NCBI RefSeq assembly: GCF_001411475.1
Contig: NZ_LLWH01000172.1
Location: forward strand, 1-35,704
Source: Pseudomonas endophytica
GTDB taxonomy: Bacteria; Pseudomonadota; Gammaproteobacteria; Pseudomonadales; Pseudomonadaceae
Length of the DNA stretch: 35,704 bases
Direction of reading: 5' to 3'
Part shown: one piece after another, positions 1 to 11,378 of the stretch
Numbering within the stretch: the stretch's first letter is position 1
Layout of the letters: every line of letters begins with the position of its first letter
Position numbers and translations under genes: made by a program
The notes under the pieces: generated by a model
The model's input: only the letters and a program-made list of their open reading frames with translations
Told to the model about the DNA's origin: nothing
Database searches by the model: none

Positions 1-275
1 TTCAGCGCATCGCCGTGGTGCAGGTTGAAGTTGCTCATGCCTGCGAACTGTTGATTGAGGATCGGGATCAGGTCTTTGTCGAGTTCCACGACGTCCAGTT
101 GGCCGCCGCTGCTCAGAATGCCTTGAGTCAGCGCGCCTTGGCCCGGGCCAATTTCCAGCAGACGGTCGCCCGCCTTGGCATTGATCGCGCGCAGGATGCG
201 GTCAATGACGCCCGCATCGTGCAGGAAGTTTTGACCAAAGCGCTTGCGCGCCTTGTGTTGGTAATGCTCGGTCAT
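1..275 (-). CDS. rsmA: 16S rRNA dimethyladenosine transferase RsmA/KsgA (5' part only)
   Basis: This is the N-terminal 91 codons of the enzyme that dimethylates two adjacent adenines near the 3' end of 16S rRNA in a late step of small-subunit assembly. The visible protein begins [20 protein letters not shown], the classical KsgA start, and continues into the S-adenosylmethionine-binding loop [11 protein letters not shown] and the acidic [10 protein letters not shown] strand. The gene runs off the left edge of the window, so the catalytic NxPY-type motif is not visible. Its ATG overlaps the pdxA TGA by four bases (ATGA), which implies translational coupling. The order lptD-surA-pdxA-rsmA is the usual gammaproteobacterial arrangement. 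The identification is secure and only the length is unknown. Confidence 0.95.
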   Translation of the reverse strand, partial: MTEHYQHKARKRFGQNFLHDAGVIDRILRAINAKAGDRLLEIGPGQGALTQGILSSGGQLDVVELDKDLIPILNQQFAGMSNFNLHHGDAL

Positions 276-1261
276 ATACGGGTCTCGGCCATCTGATAGG
301 CGGTTTCCAAGGCGACTTGCAGGCTGCCAGTATCGACGTTGCCGCTGCCTGCCAGATCCAAGGCGGTGCCGTGGTCGACAGAGGTGCGGATAATCGGCAA
401 GCCTAGGGTGATGTTGACTGCAGCACCAAACCCTTTGTATTTCAGTACAGGCAGACCTTGGTCATGGTACATCGCCAGCACTGCGTCGCAGTGCTCCAGA
501 TATTTGGGGGTAAACAGAGTGTCGGCTGGCAATGGGCCACGAAGGTCTATGCCTTCGCGACGCAGACGCTCTAAGGTTGGTTCGATGATGTCGATTTCTT
601 CATGGCCCAAATGGCCGCCTTCTCCGGCGTGGGGGTTGAGCCCACAAACCAGAATGCGCGGCTGGGCAATGCCGAACTTGTGTTGCAGATCGGCATGCAG
701 AATTCGGGTCACCCGCGTTATACGCTCGGGTGTGATTGCATCGGCAACCTGACGCAGCGGCAAGTGGGTGGTGACTAAGGCCACGCGCAATCCACGCGTA
801 GCGAGCATCATCACCACTTGCTCGGTGCGGGTCAGATCTGCCAGAAATTCGGTGTGGCCAGAAAACGGGATGCCTGATTCGTTAATCACGCCTTTGTGCA
901 CCGGCGCGGTAATCATGCCGGCGAAGTCGCCCTCTAAACAGCCCATGGCCGCGCGGGTCAGAGTGTGCAGTACAAATGCGGCGTTGGCTTTATCCAATGT
1001 CCCTGCGGTGACACGTGCAGTGAGCGGTGTATCCCATACGAAGAGGCTACCTGCAGGTGCCGGTTGGTCTGGCCAGTTGTCCGGGCTAACCGACAGCAGG
1101 CTGACGGCCACGCCCAGTTGCGCGGCCCGCTCGAGGAGCAGGTCGCGGCTGGTAATGGCAATCAGGGGATGTGGCTGGCGTTGCGAGGCGAGAAGCAGGC
1201 ACAGGTCGGGGCCTATGCCTGCCGGTTCGCCGGGTGTCAGTGCAAAACGCTGTGTTTTCAC
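272..1261 (-). CDS. pdxA: 4-hydroxythreonine-4-phosphate dehydrogenase PdxA
   Basis: PdxA catalyses NAD-dependent oxidation of 4-phosphohydroxy-L-threonine in the DXP-dependent route to pyridoxal 5'-phosphate (vitamin B6). I place the start at a GTG ([19 protein letters not shown]), giving 329 aa, the family's usual length. A longer open frame exists upstream, but its extra residues are unlike PdxA. The GTG overlaps the surA TGA as GTGA. Family signatures visible are the N-terminal [10 protein letters not shown], the substrate/metal region [20 protein letters not shown], a second metal-His segment [14 protein letters not shown], and [15 protein letters not shown]. It overlaps rsmA by four bases at its 3' end, so it is translated as part of the surA-pdxA-rsmA unit. 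Confidence 0.95.
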   Translation of the reverse strand: MKTQRFALTPGEPAGIGPDLCLLLASQRQPHPLIAITSRDLLLERAAQLGVAVSLLSVSPDNWPDQPAPAGSLFVWDTPLTARVTAGTLDKANAAFVLHTLTRAAMGCLEGDFAGMITAPVHKGVINESGIPFSGHTEFLADLTRTEQVVMMLATRGLRVALVTTHLPLRQVADAITPERITRVTRILHADLQHKFGIAQPRILVCGLNPHAGEGGHLGHEEIDIIEPTLERLRREGIDLRGPLPADTLFTPKYLEHCDAVLAMYHDQGLPVLKYKGFGAAVNITLGLPIIRTSVDHGTALDLAGSGNVDTGSLQVALETAYQMAETRI

Positions 1262-2601
1262 TGTGCTTGGTCTGCGCTCTCTGCCTGGTTGGTTGCACCA
1301 GGAAGTTTGATTTCTACATAGGCTTCGTCGCGGATCTGACGCAGCCAACTTTGCAGTTCTTCGTCGTACTTGCGGTTACGCAGAGCATTCATAGCCTGCT
1401 GCTCGCGGGCTTGGGTCGTGCTGTCAGTAGCGCGACGCCCCAGAACTTCCAGAACATGCCAGCCGTATTGAGTGCGGAATGGCTTGGACAGTTTCCCTTG
1501 CGGGGTTTCGGCCATGACTTCACGGAACTCAGGCACCAGCGAGTTCGGGTCGATCCAGTTCAGGTCGCCACCGTTGAGAGCGGAGCCTGGGTCTTCCGAA
1601 TAGGTTTTAGCCAGGGTGGCAAAGTCTTCGCCGGACGCAATGCGGTCGTGGATTTTATCTGCCAGTTCCTTGGTTTGCGCCTCGGTGCGGATTTCACTTG
1701 GCTTGATCAGGATATGACGAACATGCACTTCGTCCACCATGACGGCTTCACCGCCACGCTTATCGAGCAGCTTGAGAATAATGAAGCCGCCGGGTGTGCG
1801 CACGGGTGGCGTCACGTCACCGATCGGCATTTCGCTCAGCATGCGGTCGAAGGGTGGTGGCAATTGGCCGGCTTTACGCCAGCCCATGTCGCCGCCATCC
1901 AATGCCGTGTCACTGCCGGAGCGGGCAATGGCTAGCTGGGCAAAGTCTGCACCTTGCTTGGCTTGTTTATAGACGTCTTCAGCTTGTTTGGCTGCCGCCT
2001 GAACGGCGTCTGAGCTTGCGCTATCAGACGTCGGGATCAAGATATTGGCCAAGCGGTACTCTTCGGACAGCTGCATCTTGCCCAAGTCGGACGCGAGGAA
2101 GTTTTTCACTTCCTGATCGGTGACCTGAATACGCTCAGCCACACGGCGTTGACGTACACGGCTGATGATCATTTCGCGACGAACCTGTTCACGGGCGTCG
2201 TCATAGGACAAACCGTCGCGGGCCAACGCCTGACGGAACTGATCAGGGGTCATGTTATTGCGCTGAGCAATCGTGCCGATGGCCTGGTTCAGTTCTTCAT
2301 CAGTGATGCGAATGCCCGAGCGTTCGCCGATCTGCAATTGCAGGTTTTCGACAATCAAACGCTCAAGCACTTGTTGGTCCAGAACGCTGGCAGGCGGAAC
2401 ACCCTGGCCGCGCTTGGCGATGGTTTGCTGAACTTCGTGAACGCGCTGGTCCAGTTGGCTCTGCATGATCACGTCGTTATCGACGATGGCCACCACCTTA
2501 TCAAGGGGTTGTACTGCAGCGTGCGCGGCTGCAGTACCCAGGAACAATGCGCCCAAAACCAGGGGGCGCAGACACTCAGAAAGCTTGATCTTCACGTTCA
2601 C
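1258..2601 (-). CDS. surA: Periplasmic chaperone / peptidyl-prolyl isomerase SurA
   Basis: SurA is the main periplasmic chaperone escorting unfolded outer-membrane beta-barrel proteins, including LptD, to the BAM complex. The 447-aa product has a signal peptide (hydrophobic core [15 protein letters not shown], cleavage near residue 28), a SurA_N chaperone domain starting [20 protein letters not shown], and two parvulin-type PPIase domains at about 185-285 and 295-395. Each PPIase domain contains a GGDMGW/GGDLNW-type motif. A C-terminal helix follows. The start codon is GTG. A second in-frame GTG lies two codons later, and the AAGG Shine-Dalgarno-like sequence fits the first better. The start lies 26 bp inside the end of lptD, and the end overlaps pdxA by four bases. 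Chaperone and client (LptD) are therefore co-transcribed. Confidence 0.96.
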   Translation of the reverse strand: MNVKIKLSECLRPLVLGALFLGTAAAHAAVQPLDKVVAIVDNDVIMQSQLDQRVHEVQQTIAKRGQGVPPASVLDQQVLERLIVENLQLQIGERSGIRITDEELNQAIGTIAQRNNMTPDQFRQALARDGLSYDDAREQVRREMIISRVRQRRVAERIQVTDQEVKNFLASDLGKMQLSEEYRLANILIPTSDSASSDAVQAAAKQAEDVYKQAKQGADFAQLAIARSGSDTALDGGDMGWRKAGQLPPPFDRMLSEMPIGDVTPPVRTPGGFIILKLLDKRGGEAVMVDEVHVRHILIKPSEIRTEAQTKELADKIHDRIASGEDFATLAKTYSEDPGSALNGGDLNWIDPNSLVPEFREVMAETPQGKLSKPFRTQYGWHVLEVLGRRATDSTTQAREQQAMNALRNRKYDEELQSWLRQIRDEAYVEIKLPGATNQAESADQAQ

Positions 2602-5323
2602 GATAACCTTGGATGCCTTTGTCGAGGAAGCTCTCTACCTTGGCGCCAGTAACGCCGCCGAGACCTTTCAGCACAATTTGAAGGAAGATCCCATGGTCGC
2701 CCTTTTCGTTTTCTGGGGCGGCTTGGGTGTATTCGTCATTGGAAACCCAGTAGCGACTGATCACGCGCATTTTCCAGCAGCAGTTGTCGTACTCAAAGCC
2801 ACCAAAGGCTTCCAGGGTACGGTTGCGGTTGTAGTCATACTGCCAGCGTGAAATGGCGCTCCATTGCGGCACAATCGGCCAAATGATCGAGAAGTCGTGC
2901 TGCTGGATTTTGTAGTAATCCTTGATGTAGCCGTTCTGCCCTGGAGACAGGTAGTCACCGCCGAATTGCCATTTACCGGTGTACTGGTTGTACACCACTT
3001 GGTCATTGCGATAGCGATAGCCCAGGTTGACGACCTTGTTCGGGTTGTCTTCAGGCTGGTAGTGCATCATCGCGCTGCCAGAGCGTGGGCTGCGGGTTTC
3101 TGGGTCCCAGTTGTAGTCGGCGGTGGCGCGCCAGTCGCGGTTGAAGCGGTAGGCGTACTCGAGTGCATACGGCGAAACGCTTGCAGTCGAGTCGTCACGG
3201 TCGGCGTCGATACCTGGCAACTGAACCTTACGGTCCTTGAAGTAGTACGCCTGGCCAATGCTGATGCGTTGACGTTCAAAGCCGTTTTCTTCGATCCAGC
3301 GGCTGGTCAGGCCCAGCGACAGTTTGTTCTCATCACCTACGCGGTCAGAGCCGGTAAAGCGGTTGTCACGCCACAGCGAGGAATAGCTGAAGGTGCTTTC
3401 GCTGGTGTCGAAAACAGGAATGTCTTCTTGGTTGCGCTCAGGCACATACAGGTAGAACGCACGTGGTTCCAACGTCTGACGGTAATTGGTGCCAAACCAG
3501 TTGGTGTTGCGGTCGAAGTACAGGCCACTGTCAACGCTGGCGATAGGTACGCTACGGGTTTGAGAGCTGTTGTAGTCCTCACCCGCGAGCAGAGTTTGTT
3601 TGCCGGTGCTGTCCAGATCAAGATCGTACTGGGTGTACATGTACTTGAGGGACGGCTTCAGGAAGCCGTAGCTCCAGTTCATCGGCAGTGACATGGCGGG
3701 TGCAAGGTTCATACGTGTGCCATTGGCACGCGCAAGGCCTTGAATGTTGTTGTCGAGTCGTGGGTCGACTGTGCCGTTTTCGTTGGTGTAGCTACCTTTT
3801 TCGAGGCTACGTTCAAACCGCACCAGCTCAGTGTTGTAGGTGAAGTCCAGACCGCCCGGGTGATACGGCAGAGCACCGTTGAAGGTGAGCTGCGGCATCT
3901 GGTTGTACGGGGTGACCTGGGTCACGGTCGCTAACTGGTAAGCGTGCACATTCAGCTTGGCGGTGAAGTCATCGCCACGGTAGCTGACGGCCGCTTGCTG
4001 GTTCAGGTAGTCCTGACTTTCGACGCCCACTTGATCGCTTTGCAGATCTTGGAAGTAGTACGGATCGCTGATCTTGGTGTAGTCGACTTCGGTCATGACA
4101 CGTGAATCAAGCCCACCCTTGTGTTGCCAGTTGAGCATGTAACGGGTGTCTTTGTAGTCGGTCTGACGCTTACGGTCATCGTTGTCGTCGTTGAGGTACG
4201 CAGCGCCGAACTGTCCTTCGCTGGACTCGGTCAGGTAGCGGAACTCACCTTCCATCAACAGACCGCGCTTGGTCATGTAGCGCGGGTACAACGTGGCATC
4301 GTAGTTAGGTGCCAAGTTGAAGTAGTACGGGGTCACGAGCGTAAAGCCGGTGTCGGTGCTGCTGCTGAAGGACGGCGGCAGGAAGCCGGACTGACGGCGA
4401 TCGTCGATCGGGAAGTAGATGTAAGGGGTGTAAAGAATTGGAATGTCTTTAACCCTGAGCGTCACGTTGGTCGCCGTACCGAAACCGGTGGCCGGGTTCA
4501 ACGTGATGTTGTTGCCTTTAAGCTGCCATGCGTTGCTGTTCGGCTCGCAGGTGGTGTACGTACCATCCTTGAGGCGGATGATCGCGTCTTCAGCACGTTT
4601 GGCATACAGCGCACTGCCGCGGATGCGCGACTTGTGCAACACATACTCGGCGTTGTCGACTTTGGCGGCACCGGTGTCCAATTGCACGTCGGCGTGGTCG
4701 CCAACCAGCAGTGCGCCGTTGTCACGCAGACGCACGTTGCCGGTCAGTTCGCCACGGCTCTCAGCTTGGTACAGGTTGGCCTCGTCAGCTTCGACCTGCA
4801 TGCTGCCTTGGCGCATGACCACATCACCGGCCAGCGTCGCGATTTGTTCTTCCTGCTGATAGCGGGAAGCTTTGGCGCCAATAAAGGTTGGCGCATCGCT
4901 TTTGCTGGTGGTGTCGCGCATGCCGGGACGCGTGGGCTCGATATAAGCACCAGAGCAATATGGGCCGGTTTCAGCCAGTTGCGCTGGCGTGAGCTTGTCA
5001 CGTGGGACCCAGTCGAGGTGGCTGTAGTCAGCACTGCGCGCCTTGAGGCCACGGCCTTTGGCCGATGTTACCAGCGGAGTCTGCTCGGCTTGTTCGCCTG
5101 ACTCACCACTGGCTTGGGCCACATTAGTGTTGTGCGCTGGGCGTGGTGGCAATTGCGCAGTATTTGCTTTAGGTGCGCAATCCCAGCCACCCGTAGCCGA
5201 GGCGGAACAGTCATACTGCTCCTCGGCGACAACGAACGGCACGGCGAGAGGTTGCATGGCCAGCAGACTGCCAGTTACCAGCAACGGAAATTTTTTACGA
5301 AACGCGGGGGATTTCAATGCCAT
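2576..5323 (-). CDS. lptD: LPS-assembly outer-membrane protein LptD
   Basis: LptD forms, with the lipoprotein LptE, the outer-membrane translocon that inserts lipopolysaccharide into the outer leaflet. The 915-aa protein starts [20 protein letters not shown] with a signal peptide ending near residue 33. A periplasmic OstA/LptA-like beta-jellyroll domain follows at roughly 145-260 (repeats such as [19 protein letters not shown]). After it comes a long C-terminal beta-barrel rich in aromatic and Asn/Asp-turn strands. N-terminal cysteines C39 and C49 and an adjacent pair C848-C849 fit the inter-domain disulfides known in E. coli LptD. Length is typical for Pseudomonas. The gene is first in the lptD-surA-pdxA-rsmA operon and diverges from amgK across a 131-bp gap. 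Confidence 0.96.
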   Translation of the reverse strand: MALKSPAFRKKFPLLVTGSLLAMQPLAVPFVVAEEQYDCSASATGGWDCAPKANTAQLPPRPAHNTNVAQASGESGEQAEQTPLVTSAKGRGLKARSADYSHLDWVPRDKLTPAQLAETGPYCSGAYIEPTRPGMRDTTSKSDAPTFIGAKASRYQQEEQIATLAGDVVMRQGSMQVEADEANLYQAESRGELTGNVRLRDNGALLVGDHADVQLDTGAAKVDNAEYVLHKSRIRGSALYAKRAEDAIIRLKDGTYTTCEPNSNAWQLKGNNITLNPATGFGTATNVTLRVKDIPILYTPYIYFPIDDRRQSGFLPPSFSSSTDTGFTLVTPYYFNLAPNYDATLYPRYMTKRGLLMEGEFRYLTESSEGQFGAAYLNDDNDDRKRQTDYKDTRYMLNWQHKGGLDSRVMTEVDYTKISDPYYFQDLQSDQVGVESQDYLNQQAAVSYRGDDFTAKLNVHAYQLATVTQVTPYNQMPQLTFNGALPYHPGGLDFTYNTELVRFERSLEKGSYTNENGTVDPRLDNNIQGLARANGTRMNLAPAMSLPMNWSYGFLKPSLKYMYTQYDLDLDSTGKQTLLAGEDYNSSQTRSVPIASVDSGLYFDRNTNWFGTNYRQTLEPRAFYLYVPERNQEDIPVFDTSESTFSYSSLWRDNRFTGSDRVGDENKLSLGLTSRWIEENGFERQRISIGQAYYFKDRKVQLPGIDADRDDSTASVSPYALEYAYRFNRDWRATADYNWDPETRSPRSGSAMMHYQPEDNPNKVVNLGYRYRNDQVVYNQYTGKWQFGGDYLSPGQNGYIKDYYKIQQHDFSIIWPIVPQWSAISRWQYDYNRNRTLEAFGGFEYDNCCWKMRVISRYWVSNDEYTQAAPENEKGDHGIFLQIVLKGLGGVTGAKVESFLDKGIQGYREREDQAF

Positions 5324-5454
5324 CTTATTAGTCCGGGCTTCCTGCGTGCCATCAGCCCGCGGTGGGGGACCGCACGCCTATCGATGGTCTGGAAAAGATT
5401 CTGGATAATAAAGCATGACCCGCTTGACGGCTAGCGCCGTCGGAGACCCTTGTA
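5324..5454. promoter_or_regulatory. Divergent lptD / amgK intergenic region with two small hairpins
   Basis: This 131-bp gap holds the 5' regions of both lptD (minus) and amgK (plus). Directly visible is a 6-bp hairpin GACGGC-TAGC-GCCGTC at 5426-5441, immediately followed by GGAG, the amgK ribosome-binding site 9 nt before its ATG. A second possible stem, CGGGCT (5334-5339) with AGCCCG (5354-5359), lies just upstream of the lptD start and would sit in its 5' leader. A GATAAT at 5404-5409 could be a -10 element for amgK, but no good -35 precedes it. Promoter placement is therefore uncertain in both directions. Confidence 0.4.
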
Positions 5455-7148
<1,694 letters not shown>

Positions 7149-7149
7149 G

Positions 7150-7917
7150 ATGCTGTGGCCAGGGACTCTAATCGGGGCCGGTGCTGGGTTTCTCATTGCC
7201 AGTATTCCGGGGGCCATGCTCGGTGGCTTGTTAGGACAAACACTGGACAGGCGACTGCAACTGCACAGTTGGGCGCAAGCGCGCGAGCGCTTGGGTGGAC
7301 GCCCAGCCTTACGCAATGACGAGTTGTTGTTTGTACTGCTCGGGCGGCTGGCTAAAAGTGGCGGGCGAGTGGTGGATAAACATATTGAGCAGGCGCGCCT
7401 AGAAATGCGCCAACTCGACATGGGGCCTGATGCGCAGCAACGTGCGATTGCCGCGTTTAACCGTGGCAAGTCCGGGCAGGACTCTCTGCGTGGTTATCTG
7501 GTGCAGTTAAAGTCCCAACCGCCGGCGGTCGAAGGCGTGCTGCGGGCGTGTTGGCGAATGATCGTGGCGGACGCTCGGATTGCCCCTCAAGAGCGTGAAT
7601 TGATTGTTCAATGGGGGCGGTGGCTGGGCTGGTCGCGCCAGCAAGTGAACACACTGGGCGCCGATTACGAGCCGCAAAAAAAACCGCTGGCGACCCGCGG
7701 CGGTACGTATCAGCAATCGTTGACCTTGCTCGGGGTGACTGCCAGTTCAGACCCCGAGCAGATCAAGCGCGCTTACCGGCGTTTGCTCAGCCGTCACCAC
7801 CCGGACAAAGTGGCGGGCGCCGGAGCAACTCCGTTACAGGTGCGGGAGGCCACGGAAAAAACCCGCGAGTTACACCACGCTTATGCGTTGATCCGGGAGT
7901 ATCGCGGCTTCCGTTAG
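7150..7917 (+). CDS. DjlA-like membrane co-chaperone with TerB and C-terminal J domain
   Basis: The 255-aa protein has the DjlA-type architecture. An N-terminal glycine-rich membrane segment (GAGAGFLIASIPGAMLGGLL) is followed by a TerB-like helical domain at about residues 50-165 and a C-terminal J domain at about 190-255. The J domain carries the HPD tripeptide (LLSRHHPDKV) needed to stimulate DnaK ATPase. DjlA proteins are inner-membrane-anchored DnaK co-chaperones. The gene follows murU with a 1-bp gap, so it is probably in the same transcript, although no functional link with peptidoglycan recycling is evident. It converges on the DUF3530 gene with a 4-bp overlap of stop codons. The domain call is firm; the specific role is inferred. 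Confidence 0.85.
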   Translation: MLWPGTLIGAGAGFLIASIPGAMLGGLLGQTLDRRLQLHSWAQARERLGGRPALRNDELLFVLLGRLAKSGGRVVDKHIEQARLEMRQLDMGPDAQQRAIAAFNRGKSGQDSLRGYLVQLKSQPPAVEGVLRACWRMIVADARIAPQERELIVQWGRWLGWSRQQVNTLGADYEPQKKPLATRGGTYQQSLTLLGVTASSDPEQIKRAYRRLLSRHHPDKVAGAGATPLQVREATEKTRELHHAYALIREYRGFR

Positions 7918-8906
7918 TCCGGCTTATCCACCGGCTGTGGGCTGAGCCAGCCGCGAACTCTGCGCAACAATTGCTCCTGCTCGGCCTCTCGGTTACCGGC
8001 AAGGCTATCCAGCCCGACTTGCTCAAAATGTGAGCGACTCATGCTCTTGATGGCTTGCGAGCGCTGCAGGGCAGCCTTGTGTATGAGGGGCTTGTCTTTA
8101 TAGAACACATCTAGCAGCGGAACCGAAAGTGTGGGTGCCAGTTGGTTTAAATCAGGCTCGACCAATGACGGGGTTTGTGCGGCCACCAGAATAAGTTTTT
8201 GCACCTGTGTCGAGCGCTTTTCGTTCAGATAGCGCGTCGCCCAATAGGCACCTGTGCCATGCCCGAGCAACACAATGCTGCGCATGTGCTGTTGCTGGGC
8301 AAAGGCAATGGCCGCATCGACTCGGGCGAAGATACGCTCGGCGTCGGCATGGGCTAGCGCCGCCTGAGCTTGATCAGGTTGCAATGGGGTATCGGCTTGT
8401 TCAGCGCCAGCACTGGCCGCCTGCTCGATGGGTTTGGCTGTGGTGCTGGCCTCTTTACTGCTACTGTTCGATGCCACGGTTGTAGGAATATTCTCTGATT
8501 CGACTGCCCTCGGCAGGCTGGCGTCGCTGCTCAGATCTGGCAAGCTCATGCTCAGGCTGGCCCAGCCTGCATCTGGCAATTTGTTGCGTAATGGGCCGAC
8601 TGCACGAGGCCAGTCGGCGGTTTCTCCTGCGCCGGGAAGAATGATGACGACGCCATTGGCGTTTTGACTGTTTGCGGGTTTCCAAAGCGCCAGAAAGGTG
8701 TCATCCGGCGCTTGTAGTTGTTGCTGTTCTGCGGGCGGAAGTTGTCGTTCAAGCGCTGCGGCGGCTTCCTGGCTGCGCTCAGGCAGGGGTTGACGTACCG
8801 CAGTCATAGATTCGGCGGGCGTGGATGCCGGTGCAGGCTCGGCTGCCAGCACCGGCAAGGCAGATGCAAGGCACAAGGCCGCTAATGCTAGGCGCAAAGA
8901 AGACAT
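7914..8906 (-). CDS. DUF3530-family secreted alpha/beta-hydrolase-like protein
   Basis: The 330-aa protein starts with a clear signal peptide (MSSLRLALAALCLASALPVL, cleavage after AAEP or nearby). A Pro/Ala/Glu-rich linker and a hydrolase-like domain follow, with a strand-plus-oxyanion segment VVIILPGAGETADWP. A second low-complexity Ala/Gln/Ser stretch spans roughly residues 130-185, and the elbow sequence is LLGHGTGAYWATR. At the nucleophile elbow the usual Gly-X-Ser-X-Gly reads G-H-G-T-G, so the catalytic serine is replaced by glycine. Activity as a conventional esterase is therefore doubtful. The function is unknown. It is divergent from the sensor kinase gene (53 bp between starts) and converges on the djlA-like gene. 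Confidence 0.8.
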   Translation of the reverse strand: MSSLRLALAALCLASALPVLAAEPAPASTPAESMTAVRQPLPERSQEAAAALERQLPPAEQQQLQAPDDTFLALWKPANSQNANGVVIILPGAGETADWPRAVGPLRNKLPDAGWASLSMSLPDLSSDASLPRAVESENIPTTVASNSSSKEASTTAKPIEQAASAGAEQADTPLQPDQAQAALAHADAERIFARVDAAIAFAQQQHMRSIVLLGHGTGAYWATRYLNEKRSTQVQKLILVAAQTPSLVEPDLNQLAPTLSVPLLDVFYKDKPLIHKAALQRSQAIKSMSRSHFEQVGLDSLAGNREAEQEQLLRRVRGWLSPQPVDKPD

Positions 8907-8959
8907 AAGTGATTCCAGGCCAGAAGTTATCCGGCAGCGTAATGGGTGTGAGTGTTGCG

Positions 8960-11368
8960 ATGAAGCGTTTTTGCTATCTGTTGGTTATCGGCTGGTTATG
9001 GTTGCCCTTGATAGGGTATGCCGCGTCCATCCCTCCTGCGCAACTGAGTGCTGAGCAACAGCAATGGCTGGCGCAGCATAAAGTGCTACGAGTGGGTGTG
9101 GTTTTACAGGCGCCTTACGCCAAATTCGACCAGCGCTTACAGCAGTTATCCGGGGCCAATGTTGACTTGATGACGTGGCTGGCGCAGAGCCTGAACATTG
9201 AGTTGATCTGGCGTAATTACCCGGACCTTGAACAATTAGAGAAGGCCGCTCTTAACGATGAAATCGACATGGCGCCGGGGCTGAAGCAAACCCCGGCTGG
9301 CTTGCGCCTATGGTTTTACTCTGACCCTTACATGCGGATCCCACAGTTACTGGTGGGTGAGCGAAATGGAGCGGTTTCGGTGGATCTTGATCGGGTCGAC
9401 AGCCGCAGCAGTATCGCCGTGCGAATGCCTGGCGCCACGGCAGATTTTCTGCGCTCCAGTTATCCAGGTCTTACTCTCCATGGTGTGTCTTCAGAACGTC
9501 AGGCTTTGCTACGTCTACTGAGCCAGCAGGCGACGTACGCTGTGGTTGATGAAGCGCAGCTGGCGCAGCTGTCTGCGGATCCTGAGTTTGCAAGTTTGAC
9601 GGTCGTGGGTGACATCGGCTTACCACAACTTTTGAGGGTCGGGACGCGTCGTGATTTACCGCAGTTGGCTGAAATCCTTGAGCGCGGGCTGCATGCCATC
9701 CCTGCGCGGGACATGGAGCAATTACATACGGTGTGGTTCCAGTCCAAGTTCCGGCGCTCAACGCAGTCTCACGGCTTTTGGCAAAACCTCAGCCTGTTGC
9801 TTGGAGCACTGATGCTGGCCTGCATGGCGATTGTGGTATGGCAGCGTCGGCAACAAAGTGTGCTGGAACAGTCGCTTTTGAAAGCCCGTGAAGATCTCGC
9901 CGAAGGAGCTGCCAGCGCAGAAGCGTTGCGCTTGACGCAGTTCTCCATTGATCAAAGCCCGTTGGGTATTTTATGGGTCAACTGGGACAGCCACATCCGC
10001 TATGCCAATAAGGCCGCCGAAACCATGCTCGGGTATACCGAGGGTTCGCTGCTAGATCGGCCATTGAGCGATTTCGAGCCGGGCCTGAATATGGACCGCT
10101 GGTTAAATCTATGGCGCTTCGCAAGGGGTAACGAGGACATCGCACAGCGTATGGAGGCGGTGTGTGTGCGTGCCGATGGTAGTGAGTTTCCGGCAGACGT
10201 GACCTTGAGCTTTCTGCGCTTTAAGCAGGCGGAGTACTTGGTGGTTTACCTGCATGACATCACCGAACGGCGGCAGGTGCAGGCTGCCCTGCAAGAAAGC
10301 GATGCGCGTTTGCAAGGTATTGCTGCCAATGTCCCCGGTTTGGTGTTCCGTTTAGAGCGCTCATTGCTGACGGGCGAGTTGGACTTTCCGTACATCAGTG
10401 AGGGCAGCGAGAGCTTGGTAGGTTTTTCTGCGGCTAGATTGCGTCAGCATGATGTTGGGTTGCGCAGCCTGGTGCACCCTGATGACAGGGCTGACTACCA
10501 TCGCGTGCAGGACGCAGCCGTGGACAGTGACAGAGACTGGTCGTGGCAAGGAAGGATTCTGACCCGCGAGGGGATGCAGCGCTGGGCTGAGATTAAAGCC
10601 ATCACTCGTCGTCTTGAGGACGGCACCGTGGTCTGGGACGGGATTGTCTGGGATATCAGCGAAAGCAAACGCATTGAGCTAGAACTGGACAGCTCTCGTG
10701 GCCAGTTACGTGAGCTTTCAGCCCACTTAGAAAGCGTGCGTGAAGAGGAAAAAGCGCGAATAGCGCGTGAAGTCCACGATGAACTTGGGCAGATGCTAAC
10801 GGTGCTGAAACTCGAAGTTTCGATGTGCGAGTTAGCGTATGCCGAGCTTGATCCGGGCTTACACGAACGGCTCAATAGCATGAAAAAGCTCATCGCACAG
10901 TTGTTTCAGCTTGTGCGTGATGTGGCCACGGCTTTGCGCCCGCCGATTCTGGATGCGGGTATCAGCTCTGCGATTGAGTGGCAGGCCCAGCGTTTCGAGG
11001 CGCGCTCAAATATCCCCTGTTTGGTACAAGTCCCCGAACTGATGCCACCGTTGAGTGCCGCCAAAGAAGTCGGCTTGTTCCGAATTCTGCAGGAAGCCCT
11101 GACCAACGTGATGCGCCATGCGGACGCTCACACGGTTGAATTGACCTTGAGTGTGGAAGCTCGAGAGCTGTGCCTGACTGTCAGCGATGATGGCCGGGGT
11201 TTTGAACCTAAAGCGAGTAAGTCGACATCTTTCGGTTTAGTCGGGATGCGCGAGCGGGTTTTGATGCTGGGTGGCACATTGACCCTGCGCAGTGAGCCGG
11301 GCGAAGGCACTACGTTGGAAGTGCGCGTGCCATTGATTCAAAGCCAGACCCAAGTGACCCTTGAATAA
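8960..11368 (+). CDS. agtS: Hybrid-input sensor histidine kinase, AgtS-like
   Basis: This membrane histidine kinase belongs to a two-component system. From the ATG at 8960 (802 aa) it has a signal peptide/first membrane segment (CYLLVIGWLWLPLIGYA) and a periplasmic SBP_bac_3-type ligand-binding domain at about 30-260. A transmembrane helix follows near 277-295 (LSLLLGALMLACMAIVVW), then two PAS domains at about 330-440 and 450-570. The HisKA_3 dimerisation domain carries the phospho-acceptor H606 (AREVHDELGQ). The HATPase_c domain has the N-box LQEALTNVMRHA and G-box DDGRGF. Earlier in-frame starts at 8909 (GTG) and 8942 (ATG) are possible. It is adjacent to the regulator and importer exactly as agtSR-agtABCD in P. 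aeruginosa. Sensing of GABA/5-aminovalerate or a related amino acid is inferred from that homology. Confidence 0.85.
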   Translation: MKRFCYLLVIGWLWLPLIGYAASIPPAQLSAEQQQWLAQHKVLRVGVVLQAPYAKFDQRLQQLSGANVDLMTWLAQSLNIELIWRNYPDLEQLEKAALNDEIDMAPGLKQTPAGLRLWFYSDPYMRIPQLLVGERNGAVSVDLDRVDSRSSIAVRMPGATADFLRSSYPGLTLHGVSSERQALLRLLSQQATYAVVDEAQLAQLSADPEFASLTVVGDIGLPQLLRVGTRRDLPQLAEILERGLHAIPARDMEQLHTVWFQSKFRRSTQSHGFWQNLSLLLGALMLACMAIVVWQRRQQSVLEQSLLKAREDLAEGAASAEALRLTQFSIDQSPLGILWVNWDSHIRYANKAAETMLGYTEGSLLDRPLSDFEPGLNMDRWLNLWRFARGNEDIAQRMEAVCVRADGSEFPADVTLSFLRFKQAEYLVVYLHDITERRQVQAALQESDARLQGIAANVPGLVFRLERSLLTGELDFPYISEGSESLVGFSAARLRQHDVGLRSLVHPDDRADYHRVQDAAVDSDRDWSWQGRILTREGMQRWAEIKAITRRLEDGTVVWDGIVWDISESKRIELELDSSRGQLRELSAHLESVREEEKARIAREVHDELGQMLTVLKLEVSMCELAYAELDPGLHERLNSMKKLIAQLFQLVRDVATALRPPILDAGISSAIEWQAQRFEARSNIPCLVQVPELMPPLSAAKEVGLFRILQEALTNVMRHADAHTVELTLSVEARELCLTVSDDGRGFEPKASKSTSFGLVGMRERVLMLGGTLTLRSEPGEGTTLEVRVPLIQSQTQVTLE

Positions 11369-11378
11369 GGACGTACCT

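Noticed and set aside
1171..1935. A long plus-strand open frame (254 codons) opposite surA/pdxA
   Set aside because: It is the antisense shadow of well-recognised surA and pdxA, has no family resemblance and no ribosome-binding site; the minus-strand genes have overlapping start/stop codons as in other species.
4121..5101. A 326-codon plus-strand frame opposite lptD
   Set aside because: It is an antisense shadow of lptD; its composition follows the codon positions of the opposite gene and no domain is recognisable.
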